A stretch of 64,000 nucleotides of DNA from Pseudomonadales bacterium (GTDB lineage Bacteria > Pseudomonadota > Gammaproteobacteria > Pseudomonadales > Ketobacteraceae), in NCBI GenBank assembly GCA_002708905.1, contig PAPM01000003.1:1-64000 (forward strand), given 5' to 3'. The position numbers were made by a program, and so were the translations under genes. Positions 47,628 to 59,582 of this stretch are shown one piece after another; the stretch's first letter is position 1; each line of letters starts with the position of its first letter. Under the pieces are notes generated by a model, which was given only the letters and a program-made list of their open reading frames with translations, made no database searches and was not told the origin of the DNA.

Positions 47628-48380
47628 TCAGCCGACCTGACCGGATTTCAAGTATCGATGCCGGTAAGTCTGGACCTCGGAGTGCAGCAGAGTCTCGAAA
47701 TATTCCGCCATGGGAAGCAGAGTGGCATAGTCCATCTCCTTGAACATGCGATGAACGACGGCGTTAGAGCCTTTCTGAACAGTGTGTATACCAAAGTCGG
47801 CGGCCTTGCGGGTGATGCGCCCGATGTCGGCCCGGTCAACCGGTTTGGTGTAGAAATTGTCTATGCCAGCGCCGATCAGATCTTCAATAGATTCAATGAC
47901 ATCCTGTCGGTAACTGGCAACTTTGGGGTCGGAATGCACCCGCTGCATGTTGGCGACGACCCGCTGGTACAAGGTTTCTGCCAGCCGGAAGCAGGCGTAA
48001 GCCTGGTTGGGATCCGCATCGGCCACGCAGATCAGGTAGGAAAAATTCTTGGCAAGCTGATCCAGATCTTTTTGCTTTCGGTTTTTCAAGAGCTTACGAA
48101 TAACAACATGGATGCCTTTCTGGACCGCGTGAATGCCCGCATCCGTGGCTTTCTTGAGGTTGGGTGAGATGTTCGCGAGCTGCGCCGGCCGCTCATAGTA
48201 GGCGTAAAAACCGGCGTCAGTGATGGCAATCAACGTGTCGGCGGCCAATTGACAAAGGTGGCTGGGATCGCCTCCTTGACGAATTTGGTTGATGGTGGCT
48301 ACTACCTGACCATACAGTGATTCGCTGATAGGGTATCCGAAATAACGAATTTGCGGTTGAGATGCGTCCTTTGTTTTCAT
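47628..48380 (-). CDS. Tandem-duplicated hypothetical protein
   Basis: A 250-residue soluble, helical protein made of two similar halves (residues about 20-115 and 135-230). Both halves share 'GIHxVQKG' (residues 82-89 and 197-204), an 'AGFYAYYERP'/'AGIDNFYTKP' segment and a closing 'MAEYFETLL'-like helix. No catalytic motif, signal peptide or membrane segment is seen. I do not recognise the family. It is divergent from moaC, with which it may share a promoter region. Confidence 0.7.
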   Translation of the reverse strand: MKTKDASQPQIRYFGYPISESLYGQVVATINQIRQGGDPSHLCQLAADTLIAITDAGFYAYYERPAQLANISPNLKKATDAGIHAVQKGIHVVIRKLLKNRKQKDLDQLAKNFSYLICVADADPNQAYACFRLAETLYQRVVANMQRVHSDPKVASYRQDVIESIEDLIGAGIDNFYTKPVDRADIGRITRKAADFGIHTVQKGSNAVVHRMFKEMDYATLLPMAEYFETLLHSEVQTYRHRYLKSGQVG

Positions 48381-48541
48381 TTTATTTCCCGTTCGTTATA
48401 TTGCGACAGTGTGTCGATAACAGCGCCGGCATCTTACTACAGTCAGAATAGTGTGTGATTTGCTCTGGAAGCTTTGTTCCACGATCCGGTGGTCAGCGCG
48501 GCTGTCCTGCTTTCTTCAATTTAAAACGTCAAGATCATTCC

Positions 48542-49036
48542 ATGACCGAACTAACTCATTTGGATGCTCAGGGACAGGCCAATATGGTGGATGTCACCGC
48601 CAAAGCAGTTACCCAGCGAGAAGCGACAGCGGAAGCCTGGGTTCGAATGTTACCTGCAACCTTGTCCCTGATTACAGAAGGCAAACATAAAAAGGGGGAC
48701 GTGTTTGCAGTAGCCCGCATTGCCGGTATACAGGCGGCCAAGAAGACCAGTGAACTGATCCCGCTTTGTCATCCGCTGATGCTTTCCAGCGTCAAAGTAA
48801 ACCTCGAAGCCGTTCCCGAGCAAAGTTCGGTAAAGATTACTGCCGTATGCAAACTGGCTGGGCAAACCGGTGTGGAAATGGAGGCGCTCACGGCGGCCTC
48901 CGTCGCCGCTCTGACGTTGTATGATATGTGTAAGGCCGTGGACAAAGGCATGGTGGTGGATCAGGTTCGCCTGCTGGAAAAACACGGCGGCAAGAGCGGC
49001 CATTGGACAGCAGAGTCGCAAAAGGACCCGACATGA
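48542..49036 (+). CDS. moaC: MoaC, cyclic pyranopterin monophosphate synthase
   Basis: A 164-residue enzyme of molybdopterin synthesis acting after MoaA. It has '[17 protein letters not shown]', '[20 protein letters not shown]' and '[23 protein letters not shown]', all hallmark MoaC segments. The start at 48542 is chosen because 'MTELTHLD' matches the usual N terminus; the in-frame start at 48455 is rejected. MoaD overlaps its stop by 4 bases. No moaA or moaB is in the window. Confidence 0.95.
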   Translation: MTELTHLDAQGQANMVDVTAKAVTQREATAEAWVRMLPATLSLITEGKHKKGDVFAVARIAGIQAAKKTSELIPLCHPLMLSSVKVNLEAVPEQSSVKITAVCKLAGQTGVEMEALTAASVAALTLYDMCKAVDKGMVVDQVRLLEKHGGKSGHWTAESQKDPT

Positions 49037-49284
49037 TCAAAGTATTATTTTTCGCCCGTATACGGGATCAGGTGGGATGTAATGAGCTTGACCTCGAATT
49101 GCCGGAAACTGTATCGGATGTCGGGGCGTTCACCGACCAACTAAAGCAACGGGGAAAGGAGTTCTCTGCTGCACTATCGGACCCAAATGTACTGGTGGCG
49201 GTAAACCAGGAAATGGCAAGCAGCCAGACTACTGTCGAAGATGGCGACGAAATTGCCTACTTCCCGCCCGTAACTGGAGGCTGA
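49033..49284 (+). CDS. moaD: MoaD, molybdopterin synthase small subunit
   Basis: An 83-residue ubiquitin-like sulfur carrier with the essential C-terminal Gly-Gly ('YFPPVTGG'), which is thiocarboxylated by MoeB. The N terminus '[15 protein letters not shown]' is typical. The ATGA overlap with moaC and AAGGA upstream fix the start at 49033. MoaE follows after 7 bases. Confidence 0.95.
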   Translation: MIKVLFFARIRDQVGCNELDLELPETVSDVGAFTDQLKQRGKEFSAALSDPNVLVAVNQEMASSQTTVEDGDEIAYFPPVTGG

Positions 49285-49291
49285 GGAATCC

Positions 49292-49771
49292 ATGGAATGG
49301 GATCAATCAGATCAGGAAGCGATTCAAATCCGTGTCGAGCCGCAGGATTTTGAGCTTGGCACCGAATACGAACGGTTGCGACTGCGATCAAACAGCAGTG
49401 GAGCCATTGTGGTTTTTACTGGCCTGGTGCGTGATTTTAATGCGGAGGGTGCAATCGGTGGCATCATTCTGGAACATTACCCGGCAATGACTCAAAAGAG
49501 CCTCAAGGCCATTGCAAAAAAAGCGTCTGAAAAGTGGGGGCTTGAGGGTATTACGGTCATTCATCGCGTGGGTGAGCTGCAAAATCACGATCAGATTGTG
49601 CTGGTGGGGGTCTCTGCCAGACACCGGGCAGCGGCCTTCGACGGAGCCCGATTCATCATGGATTACCTCAAGACCGAAGCGCCATTCTGGAAGAAAGAAG
49701 TCACTGCGGATGGTGACGCTGAATGGGTGGAGGCGAAGGAATCGGATCAGCGAGCCCGTGAGCGCTGGTGA
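49292..49771 (+). CDS. moaE: MoaE, molybdopterin synthase catalytic subunit
   Basis: A 159-residue subunit that transfers sulfur from MoaD to precursor Z. The active-site Lys pair lies in 'KTEAPFWKKE', and 'GAIVVFTGLVRDFN' and 'HRVGELQNHDQIVLVGVSARHR' are family blocks. AGGA precedes the ATG. Its 3' end overlaps the convergent rluE gene by 25 bases. Confidence 0.95.
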   Translation: MEWDQSDQEAIQIRVEPQDFELGTEYERLRLRSNSSGAIVVFTGLVRDFNAEGAIGGIILEHYPAMTQKSLKAIAKKASEKWGLEGITVIHRVGELQNHDQIVLVGVSARHRAAAFDGARFIMDYLKTEAPFWKKEVTADGDAEWVEAKESDQRARERW

Positions 49772-50385
49772 CGGCCTCGCTGGGTCCTGGGTTTGTTTTT
49801 TTCCTGTTTAGGCAGTAGCGCTGCCGGAACGGTTTCGATTCTGCTCTCGCCAGGCTGCAGCGAGTCAAGCGACCAAGGTCCAATGGATTGTCGAATCAGT
49901 CTGAGCGTCGGATAGCCTACCGCCGCCGTCATGCGACGCACCTGTCGGTTGCGGCCTTCGTGTATGGTAAGTTCCACCCAGGAAGTGGGGATATTGGCCC
50001 GGAAGCGGATTGGCGGATTTCGCTCCCAGATCGGCGGGGGCTCAATGCGGCGGGCTTTCGCCGGTCGGGTCATGCCGTCTTTCAGCTCCACACCTTTGCT
50101 TAAATCCTGTAAGGCTTGCTCGGAAACTTCTCCCTCCACTTGTGCCCAATAGGTTTTGGCCAGCTTGTGTTTGGGATCCGTCAGGCGATGCTGTAGTGGG
50201 CCGTTGCCGGTCAATAACAGCAATCCCTCTGAGTCATAATCCAGCCTTCCGGCTGGGTAAATATTCGGATGCTTTATGTATCTTGCCAGCGTGATTTTAC
50301 CCTCGTGTTCAGAGTATTGGCTGAGCACTTGATAGGGCTTATTGAGCAGAATAATCTGGTTCGAAGGCAGCGGTGACGTATACAT
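49747..50385 (-). CDS. rluE: RluE-like 23S rRNA pseudouridine synthase
   Basis: A 212-residue pseudouridine synthase of the RsuA family without an S4 domain. The catalytic Asp is in 'PAGRLDYDSEGLLLLT', and 'HRLTDPKHKLAKTYWAQVEGE' and 'EGRNRQVRRMTAAVG' follow. RluE of E. coli modifies U2457. The basic C-terminal tail is Arg-rich. It is divergent from icd. Confidence 0.9.
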   Translation of the reverse strand: MYTSPLPSNQIILLNKPYQVLSQYSEHEGKITLARYIKHPNIYPAGRLDYDSEGLLLLTGNGPLQHRLTDPKHKLAKTYWAQVEGEVSEQALQDLSKGVELKDGMTRPAKARRIEPPPIWERNPPIRFRANIPTSWVELTIHEGRNRQVRRMTAAVGYPTLRLIRQSIGPWSLDSLQPGESRIETVPAALLPKQEKNKPRTQRGRHQRSRAR

Positions 50386-50501
50386 TATGTGATTGATTAA
50401 TAGCCAGTTATCGCGAAATTCAAGAGGCGAAGAGGTACAAAATTTTGTATACTTCGCGCACCTAAACCGTAATTGTATGTAAATAGGGAGTAAAAAACGA
50501 C

Positions 50502-51764
<1,263 letters not shown>

Positions 51765-51785
51765 GCGCTGCATGTTAGGTGCATA

Positions 51786-51820
51786 ATAAAAAAGGCTGTT
51801 TTTTAACAGCCTTTTTTATT
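51786..51820 (+). terminator. Terminator of icd
   Basis: Stem AAAAGGCTGTT / AACAGCCTTTT with a 4-base loop and a T-rich tail, 20 bases after the icd stop. Confidence 0.9.
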
Positions 51821-51997
51821 GTCTTGTGTAATGATAGGTTCAGTGGACTGCTTTTTCACGCACGCAACACTTTCGCGTTCGCGCCTGAAAAGCGTGAAAA
51901 CATCGAGCCGCCATAAACCGGTAGCGCGTGATTAAATTCAGGCGCGGTTTACAGGCACAGGAAACCTTTTTGCGTTTAAGCGGTCTACATATAACAA

Positions 51998-52022
51998 GAC
52001 ACCCTCCGGGGAGGGTGTCTGT
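51998..52022 (-). terminator. Hairpin downstream of cspD
   Basis: Stem GACACCCTCC / GGAGGGTGTC, 13 bases after the cspD stop on the minus strand. The T run after it is short, so termination efficiency is uncertain. Confidence 0.6.
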
Positions 52023-52034
52023 CATATGGATTCG

Positions 52035-52334
52035 TTAAACGGCTTCCGCGTGGATTGTGTGGTGCAATTCCGTTGCACCGACAGAATCGTCGGCGTGAGT
52101 CTCCTGGTTGGAGGTGCTCTCTTGATCTACACCGATAACGTTGATGTTAACGGCGTGCAGACCTTTCGGCGCTTCCCTTTCATCATAGGTAACTTGCTGT
52201 CCCGCTTTCAGGCTTCGATAGCCGTCCATGCAGATGTAGGAGTAGTGAACAAACAAGTCCTCGCCGCCGGTGTCTGGACGAATGAAGCCATAACCCTTGG
52301 CGTTATTGAACCATTTCACTTTCCCGGTTGCCAT
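52035..52334 (-). CDS. cspD: CspD-like cold-shock domain protein
   Basis: A 99-residue protein whose N-terminal 70 residues are a cold-shock domain with RNP1 'KGYGFI' and RNP2 'DLFVHYSYI', and '[13 protein letters not shown]' as in E. coli CspD, a replication inhibitor of stationary phase. A C-terminal acidic tail of about 30 residues is added. AAGGA precedes the ATG. Divergent from clpS, as in other gammaproteobacteria. Confidence 0.93.
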   Translation of the reverse strand: MATGKVKWFNNAKGYGFIRPDTGGEDLFVHYSYICMDGYRSLKAGQQVTYDEREAPKGLHAVNINVIGVDQESTSNQETHADDSVGATELHHTIHAEAV

Positions 52335-52596
52335 AACTCAAGTCCTTCTGTTGGGACTACCTCAGTGTCGGTAGCCTTAAGTCAATTGTTATTATTGTTT
52401 ACTGCCGAAGTACAAAAAATAAGAAATGTACTTCGCAGACGTGATTTGTGTTAACTTTTGTTAAGCACAGATCCCAATCTTCATGATTGTGAAGTATTAG
52501 TCAAGTGTTTTTGCTGTTGAACTGACCAGCGTTGCCCCAATATAGGTTGGTTATGAGGACTAAATATGTTAACCCCTGATTTTATGATTTCTGGTT

Positions 52597-52977
52597 ATGA
52601 GTAAAGCCGAAGATCTTCTACTAACATTGAATAATATGAGAGGAATGGGAGACGAACCATCCGGCCCGGATACGGACTTTGACGATGGGCTAGCGGTAGA
52701 GGAATCGAAGCCGGATTTGGCACCTCCACCCATGTACCAGATCGTGATGCTGGATGATGATTTTACCCCAATGGAATTCGTGGTGGACGTGTTGCAGTTG
52801 TTCTTTGGCATGAATCGTGAAAAGGCCACTCAGATAATGTTAACGGTTCATACCCAAGGCAAAGCTAGTTGTGGCACGTTTACTAAAGATGTAGCGGAAA
52901 CGAAGGTGGCGCAGGTGATTAAGTTTGCAAGGGAAAACCAACACCCCTTGATGTGTGAAGTGGAAAGATTTCAATAG
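52597..52977 (+). CDS. clpS: ClpS, N-degron adaptor
   Basis: A 126-residue adaptor that delivers N-degron proteins to ClpAP. The binding pocket is present: the Asp pair in '[13 protein letters not shown]' and the His in '[13 protein letters not shown]'. The segment before the core is about 46 residues, roughly 20 longer than in E. coli, and acidic/Pro-rich. The start at 52597 has no clear ribosome site; ATG 52636 is possible. clpA follows after 51 bases. Confidence 0.93.
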   Translation: MSKAEDLLLTLNNMRGMGDEPSGPDTDFDDGLAVEESKPDLAPPPMYQIVMLDDDFTPMEFVVDVLQLFFGMNREKATQIMLTVHTQGKASCGTFTKDVAETKVAQVIKFARENQHPLMCEVERFQ

Positions 52978-53028
52978 AAAATTCTCCACGGTGCATTGTC
53001 TATATTCTGAGGATGAAGGTGTAAAGAG

Positions 53029-55290
53029 ATGTTAAGCAAAGATCTGGAAGTCACTTTAAATTTGGCATTCAGAGACGCTCGTACCAAGCGTCATGAGTAC
53101 ATGACTGTGGAGCACCTCCTGCTGGCGCTGCTCGATAATGAAGCAGCCTCGACAGTACTGAAAGCCTGTGGTACCAACCTGGACGAATTGCGTTCAGATT
53201 TGGCCAATTTTGTGGATGAGACGACGCCGTTGATTCCCTCCAGCGATAACGATCGCGAAACCCAACCTACATTGGGTTTCCAGCGTGTGCTGCAGCGAGC
53301 CGTTTTCCATGTCCAGTCCTCTGGTAAGAAAGAGGTTACCGGTGCGAACGTACTGGTGGCCATTTTCAGTGAGCAGGAAAGCCAGGCAGTCTATTTCCTC
53401 AAGAAGCAGAGTGTGGCGCGGATTGATGTGGTGAACTACATCGCCCACGGCATTTCCAAGGTGTCGGATGAATCCCACAACCTGGAAGACCACAGTCATG
53501 AGGTGCATGAAGAGGACCAAGTGTCGGAAGGCGCCGGTAAATCTCCGCTGGAAGCCTATGCCACCAACTTGAACGAACAGGCATTGGCGGGTCGTATCGA
53601 TCCTTTGGTGGGTCGTGACGAAGAGGTGGAGCGAACCGTACAGATCCTGTGTCGTCGCCGTAAAAACAATCCGTTGTTGGTAGGTGAGCCCGGCGTGGGT
53701 AAAACCGCCATTGCTGAAGGCTTGGCCAAGCGCATTGTCGATAAAGAAGTGCCGGAAGCCATCGATGACAGCGTGGTGTATTCACTGGATCTCGGGGCAT
53801 TGCTGGCGGGTACCAAATACCGGGGCGACTTCGAGAAGCGCTTTAAAGCGTTGCTCGGTGAGCTACAGAAGAAATCCCATGCCATCCTGTTTATTGATGA
53901 GATCCACACCATTATCGGTGCCGGTGCGGCATCTGGTGGCGTGATGGATGCGTCGAACCTGCTGAAGCCTATGCTGGCCTCCGGTGAGATCAAGTGTATT
54001 GGCTCCACGACATTCCAGGAATACCGTGGGATCTTCGAAAAGGATCGTGCCCTGGCTCGACGCTTCCAGAAGATAGATGTGGTTGAGCCTAGCGTTGAAG
54101 ACACCTATGAGATCCTCAAAGGGCTGAAATCACGCTTCGAAGAACATCACGATATCAAGTATTCCAACAAAGCGTTGAAAGCGGCTTGTGAGCTGTCAGC
54201 CCGTTACATCAATGATCGTCACCTGCCCGACAAGGCTATTGACGTGATCGATGAAGTCGGAGCATTCCAGCGGTTGCAGCCACCCAGCAAGCGTAAGAAA
54301 GTAATTTCTGTCGGCGACGTGGAAGCCATCGTTTCCAAGATCGCCCGCATCCCGCCAAAAACCGTTTCTGCCAACGACAAAGAGTTGCTGGCTAATCTGG
54401 AGCGGGATCTGAAAATGGTGGTGTTCGGGCAGGATCTGGCCATCGACGCGCTGTCCAGTTCCATTAAGCTGGCACGTGCGGGCTTAAGTCACCCGGACCG
54501 TCCCATTGGTTCTTTCCTGTTTGCCGGCCCTACCGGGGTGGGTAAAACCGAGGTCACCAAGCAGTTGGCCAAAGTCATGGGGATGGAGCTGATTCGTTTC
54601 GATATGTCGGAGTACATGGAGCGCCATACCGTATCGCGTCTGATCGGTGCACCTCCCGGCTATGTCGGGTTTGATCAGGGCGGTTTGCTGACCGAGGCGG
54701 TTACCAAGTCTCCCCACGCGGTGCTGCTGCTGGATGAGATTGAAAAGGCCCATCCGGAAGTGTTCAACCTGTTACTGCAGGTTATGGATCACGGTACTTT
54801 GACAGACAACAACGGCCGCAAAGCGGACTTCCGCAATGTGATTCTGGTGATGACGACCAATGCGGGAGCCGAGCAAGTCAGCAGGGCTTCAATTGGTTTC
54901 ACCCAGCAGGATCACAGTTCGGACGGGATGGAAGCCATCAAGCGCATGTTCACTCCGGAATTCCGCAACCGCCTTGATGCGGTGATCCAGTTCCAGAACC
55001 TGGATATGGACATTATCAAGGGTGTGGTGGACAAGTTCCTTACCGAACTGCAGGCCCAGTTGGATGACAAACGGGTTATGCTGGATGTGGATGACAGTGC
55101 CCGCAGTTGGTTGGCCGAAAAGGGCTATGACAAGGACATGGGCGCACGTCCGATGAACAGGCTGATTCAGGAGAAACTGAAACGTCCCCTGGCAGAGAAG
55201 ATACTCTTCGGCGAGCTGTCTGAAAACGGCGGCACGGTACACATATCTGAGGAGGATGGCGAGCTGGTGTTTGAGACAGAGCCAGCCTGA
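53029..55290 (+). CDS. clpA: ClpA, ATP-dependent Clp protease ATPase
   Basis: A 753-residue AAA+ unfoldase with two ATPase modules: Walker A 'GEPGVGKTAIAEG' and 'GPTGVGKTEVTKQ', Walker B 'LFIDEIHTI' and 'LLLDEIEKAH'. An N-terminal Clp repeat domain ('RTKRHEYMTVEHLLLALLDN') binds ClpS. It feeds substrates to ClpP, not encoded here. Normal length. Terminator downstream. Confidence 0.97.
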   Translation: MLSKDLEVTLNLAFRDARTKRHEYMTVEHLLLALLDNEAASTVLKACGTNLDELRSDLANFVDETTPLIPSSDNDRETQPTLGFQRVLQRAVFHVQSSGKKEVTGANVLVAIFSEQESQAVYFLKKQSVARIDVVNYIAHGISKVSDESHNLEDHSHEVHEEDQVSEGAGKSPLEAYATNLNEQALAGRIDPLVGRDEEVERTVQILCRRRKNNPLLVGEPGVGKTAIAEGLAKRIVDKEVPEAIDDSVVYSLDLGALLAGTKYRGDFEKRFKALLGELQKKSHAILFIDEIHTIIGAGAASGGVMDASNLLKPMLASGEIKCIGSTTFQEYRGIFEKDRALARRFQKIDVVEPSVEDTYEILKGLKSRFEEHHDIKYSNKALKAACELSARYINDRHLPDKAIDVIDEVGAFQRLQPPSKRKKVISVGDVEAIVSKIARIPPKTVSANDKELLANLERDLKMVVFGQDLAIDALSSSIKLARAGLSHPDRPIGSFLFAGPTGVGKTEVTKQLAKVMGMELIRFDMSEYMERHTVSRLIGAPPGYVGFDQGGLLTEAVTKSPHAVLLLDEIEKAHPEVFNLLLQVMDHGTLTDNNGRKADFRNVILVMTTNAGAEQVSRASIGFTQQDHSSDGMEAIKRMFTPEFRNRLDAVIQFQNLDMDIIKGVVDKFLTELQAQLDDKRVMLDVDDSARSWLAEKGYDKDMGARPMNRLIQEKLKRPLAEKILFGELSENGGTVHISEEDGELVFETEPA

Positions 55291-55312
55291 TAATTTTCTC
55301 CCCAAGCGTAAA

Positions 55313-55347
55313 CAACAAAACGAGCCCTCTGGGCTCGTTTTGTTTTA
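55313..55347. terminator. Bidirectional terminator between clpA and infA
   Basis: Stem ACAAAACGAGCCC / GGGCTCGTTTTGT with a 3-base loop. A-rich and T-rich flanks let it serve both converging genes. Confidence 0.9.
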
Positions 55348-55363
55348 TATGAAGCTTGAGAAA

Positions 55364-55582
55364 TCAGCGTACGCGGTAAGTGATACGGCCTTTTGACAGA
55401 TCGTAGGGTGTCATTTCAACTTTTACGCGGTCACCGGTAAGAATGCGGATATAGTTTTTGCGCATTTTTCCGGAGATATGTGCGGTTACAACGTGGCCAT
55501 TGTCCAGTTCAACACGGAACATGGTGTTAGGAAGGGTTTCTGTAATGGTACCTTCCATTTCAATGGAATCTTCTTTCGACAT
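55364..55582 (-). CDS. infA: Translation initiation factor IF-1
   Basis: A 72-residue OB-fold protein with the standard IF-1 sequence: '[23 protein letters not shown]', '[15 protein letters not shown]' and 'GRITYR'. It binds the 30S A site during initiation. GAGGAAA precedes the ATG. Convergent with clpA. Confidence 0.98.
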   Translation of the reverse strand: MSKEDSIEMEGTITETLPNTMFRVELDNGHVVTAHISGKMRKNYIRILTGDRVKVEMTPYDLSKGRITYRVR

Positions 55583-55796
55583 CCAGTGATTTCCTCTCGG
55601 CGCATGGATAATGCAGTATGTTTTTGGGCAGCGTCTGCCAACGAGGCGTGAATTTTGCCGTAAAAGCAGGGATTTATCAAAGCTAAAGTGGCTTTATTGT
55701 GCTGAAAAAGTGAGTCGGGGTTGGTTATTCTTCGCGAAAGCTTGGCAGGATTTGTTCGTAACTCTATGAAAAATAAGGATGAGGGGTTCTGTCGAG

Positions 55797-56510
55797 CTAC
55801 AGAGAGACAGACACCCAATGGTTGTTCACGTACATCTCAAGCGGACGATATTCGGTTTTATACTTCATTTTTTGACAGTCTTTTATCCAGTAACCCAGGT
55901 AAAGGGCTGGCAAGCCCAGATTTTTGCATTCCTCAATCTGCCAGAGCACGGCCATGACACCCAGGCTGCGTTTTCCACTATCAGTACAATAGTAGGTATA
56001 CACCGCAGACAGACCATTTTCCATAACGTCGCTGACCGCTACAGCCAATAGCTTGCCCTTAGGGTCCCTGAATTCGTAAAAGCAGGTTTTGCCCCAATCG
56101 CTGAGCAGGAAGGATTCATACTGTTCCGGCGTCGGGGGGTACATATCGCCGTCCTTGTGCTTGGCTTCTATGTACTTGGCATACAGTTCGTAGTGTTCAT
56201 CGTTGAACTCGGCCGGTACCTGGGTAATGGTCAGGTCTTTATTGCGATTCCAGATGCGTCGGTGTTTTCGCGACATGCGGTAACGGTCCACAGGAATCCG
56301 CACCGGAATGCAGGCAGAGCATTGGCGGCAATGTGGGCGATAAAGGTAATTTCCACTGCGTCGGAACCCGACTTCAGACAATTCGCTGTAGAGATTGTGG
56401 TCCAGATTGGCTTTCGGATCGGCAAACAGGGTTATGGCGTCATTCCGCGGCAGATAGCTGCACTGATGCAGGGGGGTGACAAAGAATTTTACCGCAGCAA
56501 GATCCGTCAT
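55797..56510 (-). CDS. bpt: Bpt, aspartate/glutamate leucyltransferase
   Basis: A 237-residue aminoacyl-tRNA-protein transferase that adds Leu to N-terminal Asp/Glu. It has the N-terminal Cys-rich signature 'CSYLPRNDAITLF', 'FRRSGNYLYRPHCRQCSACIPVRI' and 'DGDMYPPTPEQYESFL', with 'YLGYWIKDCQKMKYKTEYRP' near the end. The start at 56510 gives 'MTDLAAVKFF', the usual N terminus; the longer start at 56567 is rejected. Products go to ClpS/ClpA. Confidence 0.94.
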   Translation of the reverse strand: MTDLAAVKFFVTPLHQCSYLPRNDAITLFADPKANLDHNLYSELSEVGFRRSGNYLYRPHCRQCSACIPVRIPVDRYRMSRKHRRIWNRNKDLTITQVPAEFNDEHYELYAKYIEAKHKDGDMYPPTPEQYESFLLSDWGKTCFYEFRDPKGKLLAVAVSDVMENGLSAVYTYYCTDSGKRSLGVMAVLWQIEECKNLGLPALYLGYWIKDCQKMKYKTEYRPLEMYVNNHWVSVSL

Positions 56511-56612
56511 AAACCTAATCGTAAAAGCCTTAAATATCTTATGGTTAAGGGGCGCTCGCCCGCTCAATCACGCTTCCTACAGTATTAAACGATTTGTGAG
56601 ATGTTTCCAGTG

Positions 56613-57338
56613 TCAGGTTCCACAATATTGCCAGTCCAGCGTCCATTTCCGGGGCTGTGTTGAATAGAGCTGTTCAAGAGGGGGAATATAACTATCCAGC
56701 AGGCCTTTGAAGTGAGTGCGACCAATGCTGATAGAGCCCAGGCTGTCCAGGTGAGGGTTCTCCACCTGGCAATCGATCAGCTGAAAATCCCAGGCTTTAA
56801 GCTGATTTACCAAATGCACGAAAGCCACTTTGGATGCGTCGGTTGCCCGGCTGAACATGGACTCACCGAAATAGATCTTGCCCAAGGCGATTCCATATAA
56901 GCCACCCACCAGTTTTTCGCCCTGCCAGGCTTCCACTGAATGGGCGAAACCCAGTTTATGTAATGCGATGTAAGCCGCGATCATGTCCTCAGTGATCCAG
57001 GTGCCGTCGGTGTAGGCCCTGGGCTCGGCACAGGCACGTATAACCTGCTCAAATGCGGTGTCCATGGTGACCCGGTAGATCTGCTTACGCAGCGTTTTGC
57101 GCAGGCTGCGGGAAACGTGTAACTGGTCTGGAAAAAGCACGGCTCTGGGGGAAGGGGACCACCACAAAATAGGTTGATCCTTGTCGAACCAGGGAAAAAT
57201 CCCCCGTCGATAGGCATCGATCAGCCGCTCGGGGGACAGGTCTCCCCCTGCAGCCAGGAGGCCGTTGGGATCGTCCAGTGCATGTTCGATCGGGGGAAAG
57301 TCCTGGGTGTGAAAACCCAGGACCGGGATCTTAATCAT
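56613..57338 (-). CDS. aat: Aat, leucyl/phenylalanyl-tRNA-protein transferase
   Basis: A 241-residue enzyme that adds Leu or Phe to N-terminal Lys/Arg. It has '[26 protein letters not shown]', '[10 protein letters not shown]', '[26 protein letters not shown]' and '[20 protein letters not shown]'. The start at 57338 ('MIKIPVLGF') is chosen by family; a longer ORF start at 57620 lies inside trxB and is rejected. 102 bases separate it from bpt. Confidence 0.95.
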   Translation of the reverse strand: MIKIPVLGFHTQDFPPIEHALDDPNGLLAAGGDLSPERLIDAYRRGIFPWFDKDQPILWWSPSPRAVLFPDQLHVSRSLRKTLRKQIYRVTMDTAFEQVIRACAEPRAYTDGTWITEDMIAAYIALHKLGFAHSVEAWQGEKLVGGLYGIALGKIYFGESMFSRATDASKVAFVHLVNQLKAWDFQLIDCQVENPHLDSLGSISIGRTHFKGLLDSYIPPLEQLYSTQPRKWTLDWQYCGT

Positions 57339-57351
57339 GAAGCGGAGGAGG

Positions 57352-58377
<1,026 letters not shown>

Positions 58378-58491
58378 TTACCATGGTACAGGCAAATAGT
58401 TCCTCTATATCAGCTTGATAGGCAGAAGCGGAATAGGCATCAAATATACCGCATCGATGGCGGATGGACAGGACTCAATAAGGGGTAGCAC

Positions 58492-59559
58492 ATGAGCAAG
58501 ATGTTAAAGGTGGGTGTCCTCAAGGAGATCAAGCCCATGGAGGCGCGCATAGCGCTGGTTCCCCATGCGGTGGCTGAGTTGGTGGCGATGGGCTGTGAAG
58601 TCTGGGTGCAGAGCAGTGCCGGTGAGTTAAGTGGTTTTACGGATGAAGAGTATCTGAATGCCGGTGCGCATCTGGCGGCGGACGCCGTGGAGCTGTTTGC
58701 CAGGGCGGAGCTGATTGTAAAAGTAAAGGAACCGATCCAGGGTGATCTGGATCTGTTGCAACCGCATCATCTGTTGTTTTGTTACCTACATTTGGCGCCG
58801 AACCCGACACTCACCACAGCTTTGTGTGATATTGGGCTAACTGCAGTTGCTTTTGAAACGGTTCAGGAAGGGAAGCGCCTGCCGCTGCTGGCGCCTATGA
58901 GTGAAATTGCGGGAAGGGTGTCGGTGCAGGCCGGCATTCACTATTTGCATCGGTCCATGGGAGGCAAAGGTATCCTGTTGGGAGGCGTGCCCGGGGCGGA
59001 GCCCGGCAAGGTGGTGGTAATCGGTGCCGGCGTGGCCGGTCAGAATGCCGCGCTTGCTGCGGCCGCCACCGGGGCGCAGGTGGTGGCATTTGACCGCTCT
59101 GCCGACGCCTTGCGCACGATTGAAGCCATGGCACCGAATATCACTGGTGTGTATTCCTATCAGGGTGCCATTGCCAAAGCCATGGAAGATGCGGATCTGG
59201 TGGTGGGTGCGGTGTTGATACCGGGTGCCAAGGCGCCCAGACTGGTAACTCGGGAGATGGTGGCGGGCATGCCCGATGGCGGGGTAATCGTGGATATTTC
59301 CATCGACCAGGGCGGCTGTATCGAAACCATGCGGGCCACCGATTATCGGGATCCGGTCTTCACCGAAGAAGGCGTGATCCACATGGGTGTCACCAATATG
59401 CCTGGCGCGGTGCCCAGAACCGCCTCTGAAGCACTGTCTGGTGCTATTTTGAGCTACGTGCAGAGGCTGGCGCTGGGGCAGCTCAAGGAATATGGTCCAT
59501 TAAGTGACGGAATCAACGTTTCAGGCGGTAAGATTGTGCTGCCGGCTCTGTTAGAATAA
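58492..59559 (+). CDS. ald: Alanine dehydrogenase
   Basis: A 355-residue NAD-dependent enzyme interconverting L-alanine and pyruvate plus ammonia. Substrate and catalytic residues are recognisable: Arg in 'MEARIALVP', Lys in 'LIVKVKEP', His in 'CYLHLAP', Asp in 'DISIDQGGC'. The Rossmann motif is 'VVVIGAGVAGQNAALAA'. About 15 residues shorter than typical Ald at the C terminus. AGGGG precedes the ATG. It lies between trxB and ftsK, where I do not expect it in Pseudomonas, so it may be a local insertion. Confidence 0.93.
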   Translation: MSKMLKVGVLKEIKPMEARIALVPHAVAELVAMGCEVWVQSSAGELSGFTDEEYLNAGAHLAADAVELFARAELIVKVKEPIQGDLDLLQPHHLLFCYLHLAPNPTLTTALCDIGLTAVAFETVQEGKRLPLLAPMSEIAGRVSVQAGIHYLHRSMGGKGILLGGVPGAEPGKVVVIGAGVAGQNAALAAAATGAQVVAFDRSADALRTIEAMAPNITGVYSYQGAIAKAMEDADLVVGAVLIPGAKAPRLVTREMVAGMPDGGVIVDISIDQGGCIETMRATDYRDPVFTEEGVIHMGVTNMPGAVPRTASEALSGAILSYVQRLALGQLKEYGPLSDGINVSGGKIVLPALLE

Positions 59560-59582
59560 GTGAACTTGAAAGCGGGAAATGG

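Noticed and set aside
48381-48541. Molybdenum-cofactor riboswitch upstream of moaC
   Set aside because: The 161-base leader shows no set of conserved Moco-riboswitch stems that I can recognise.
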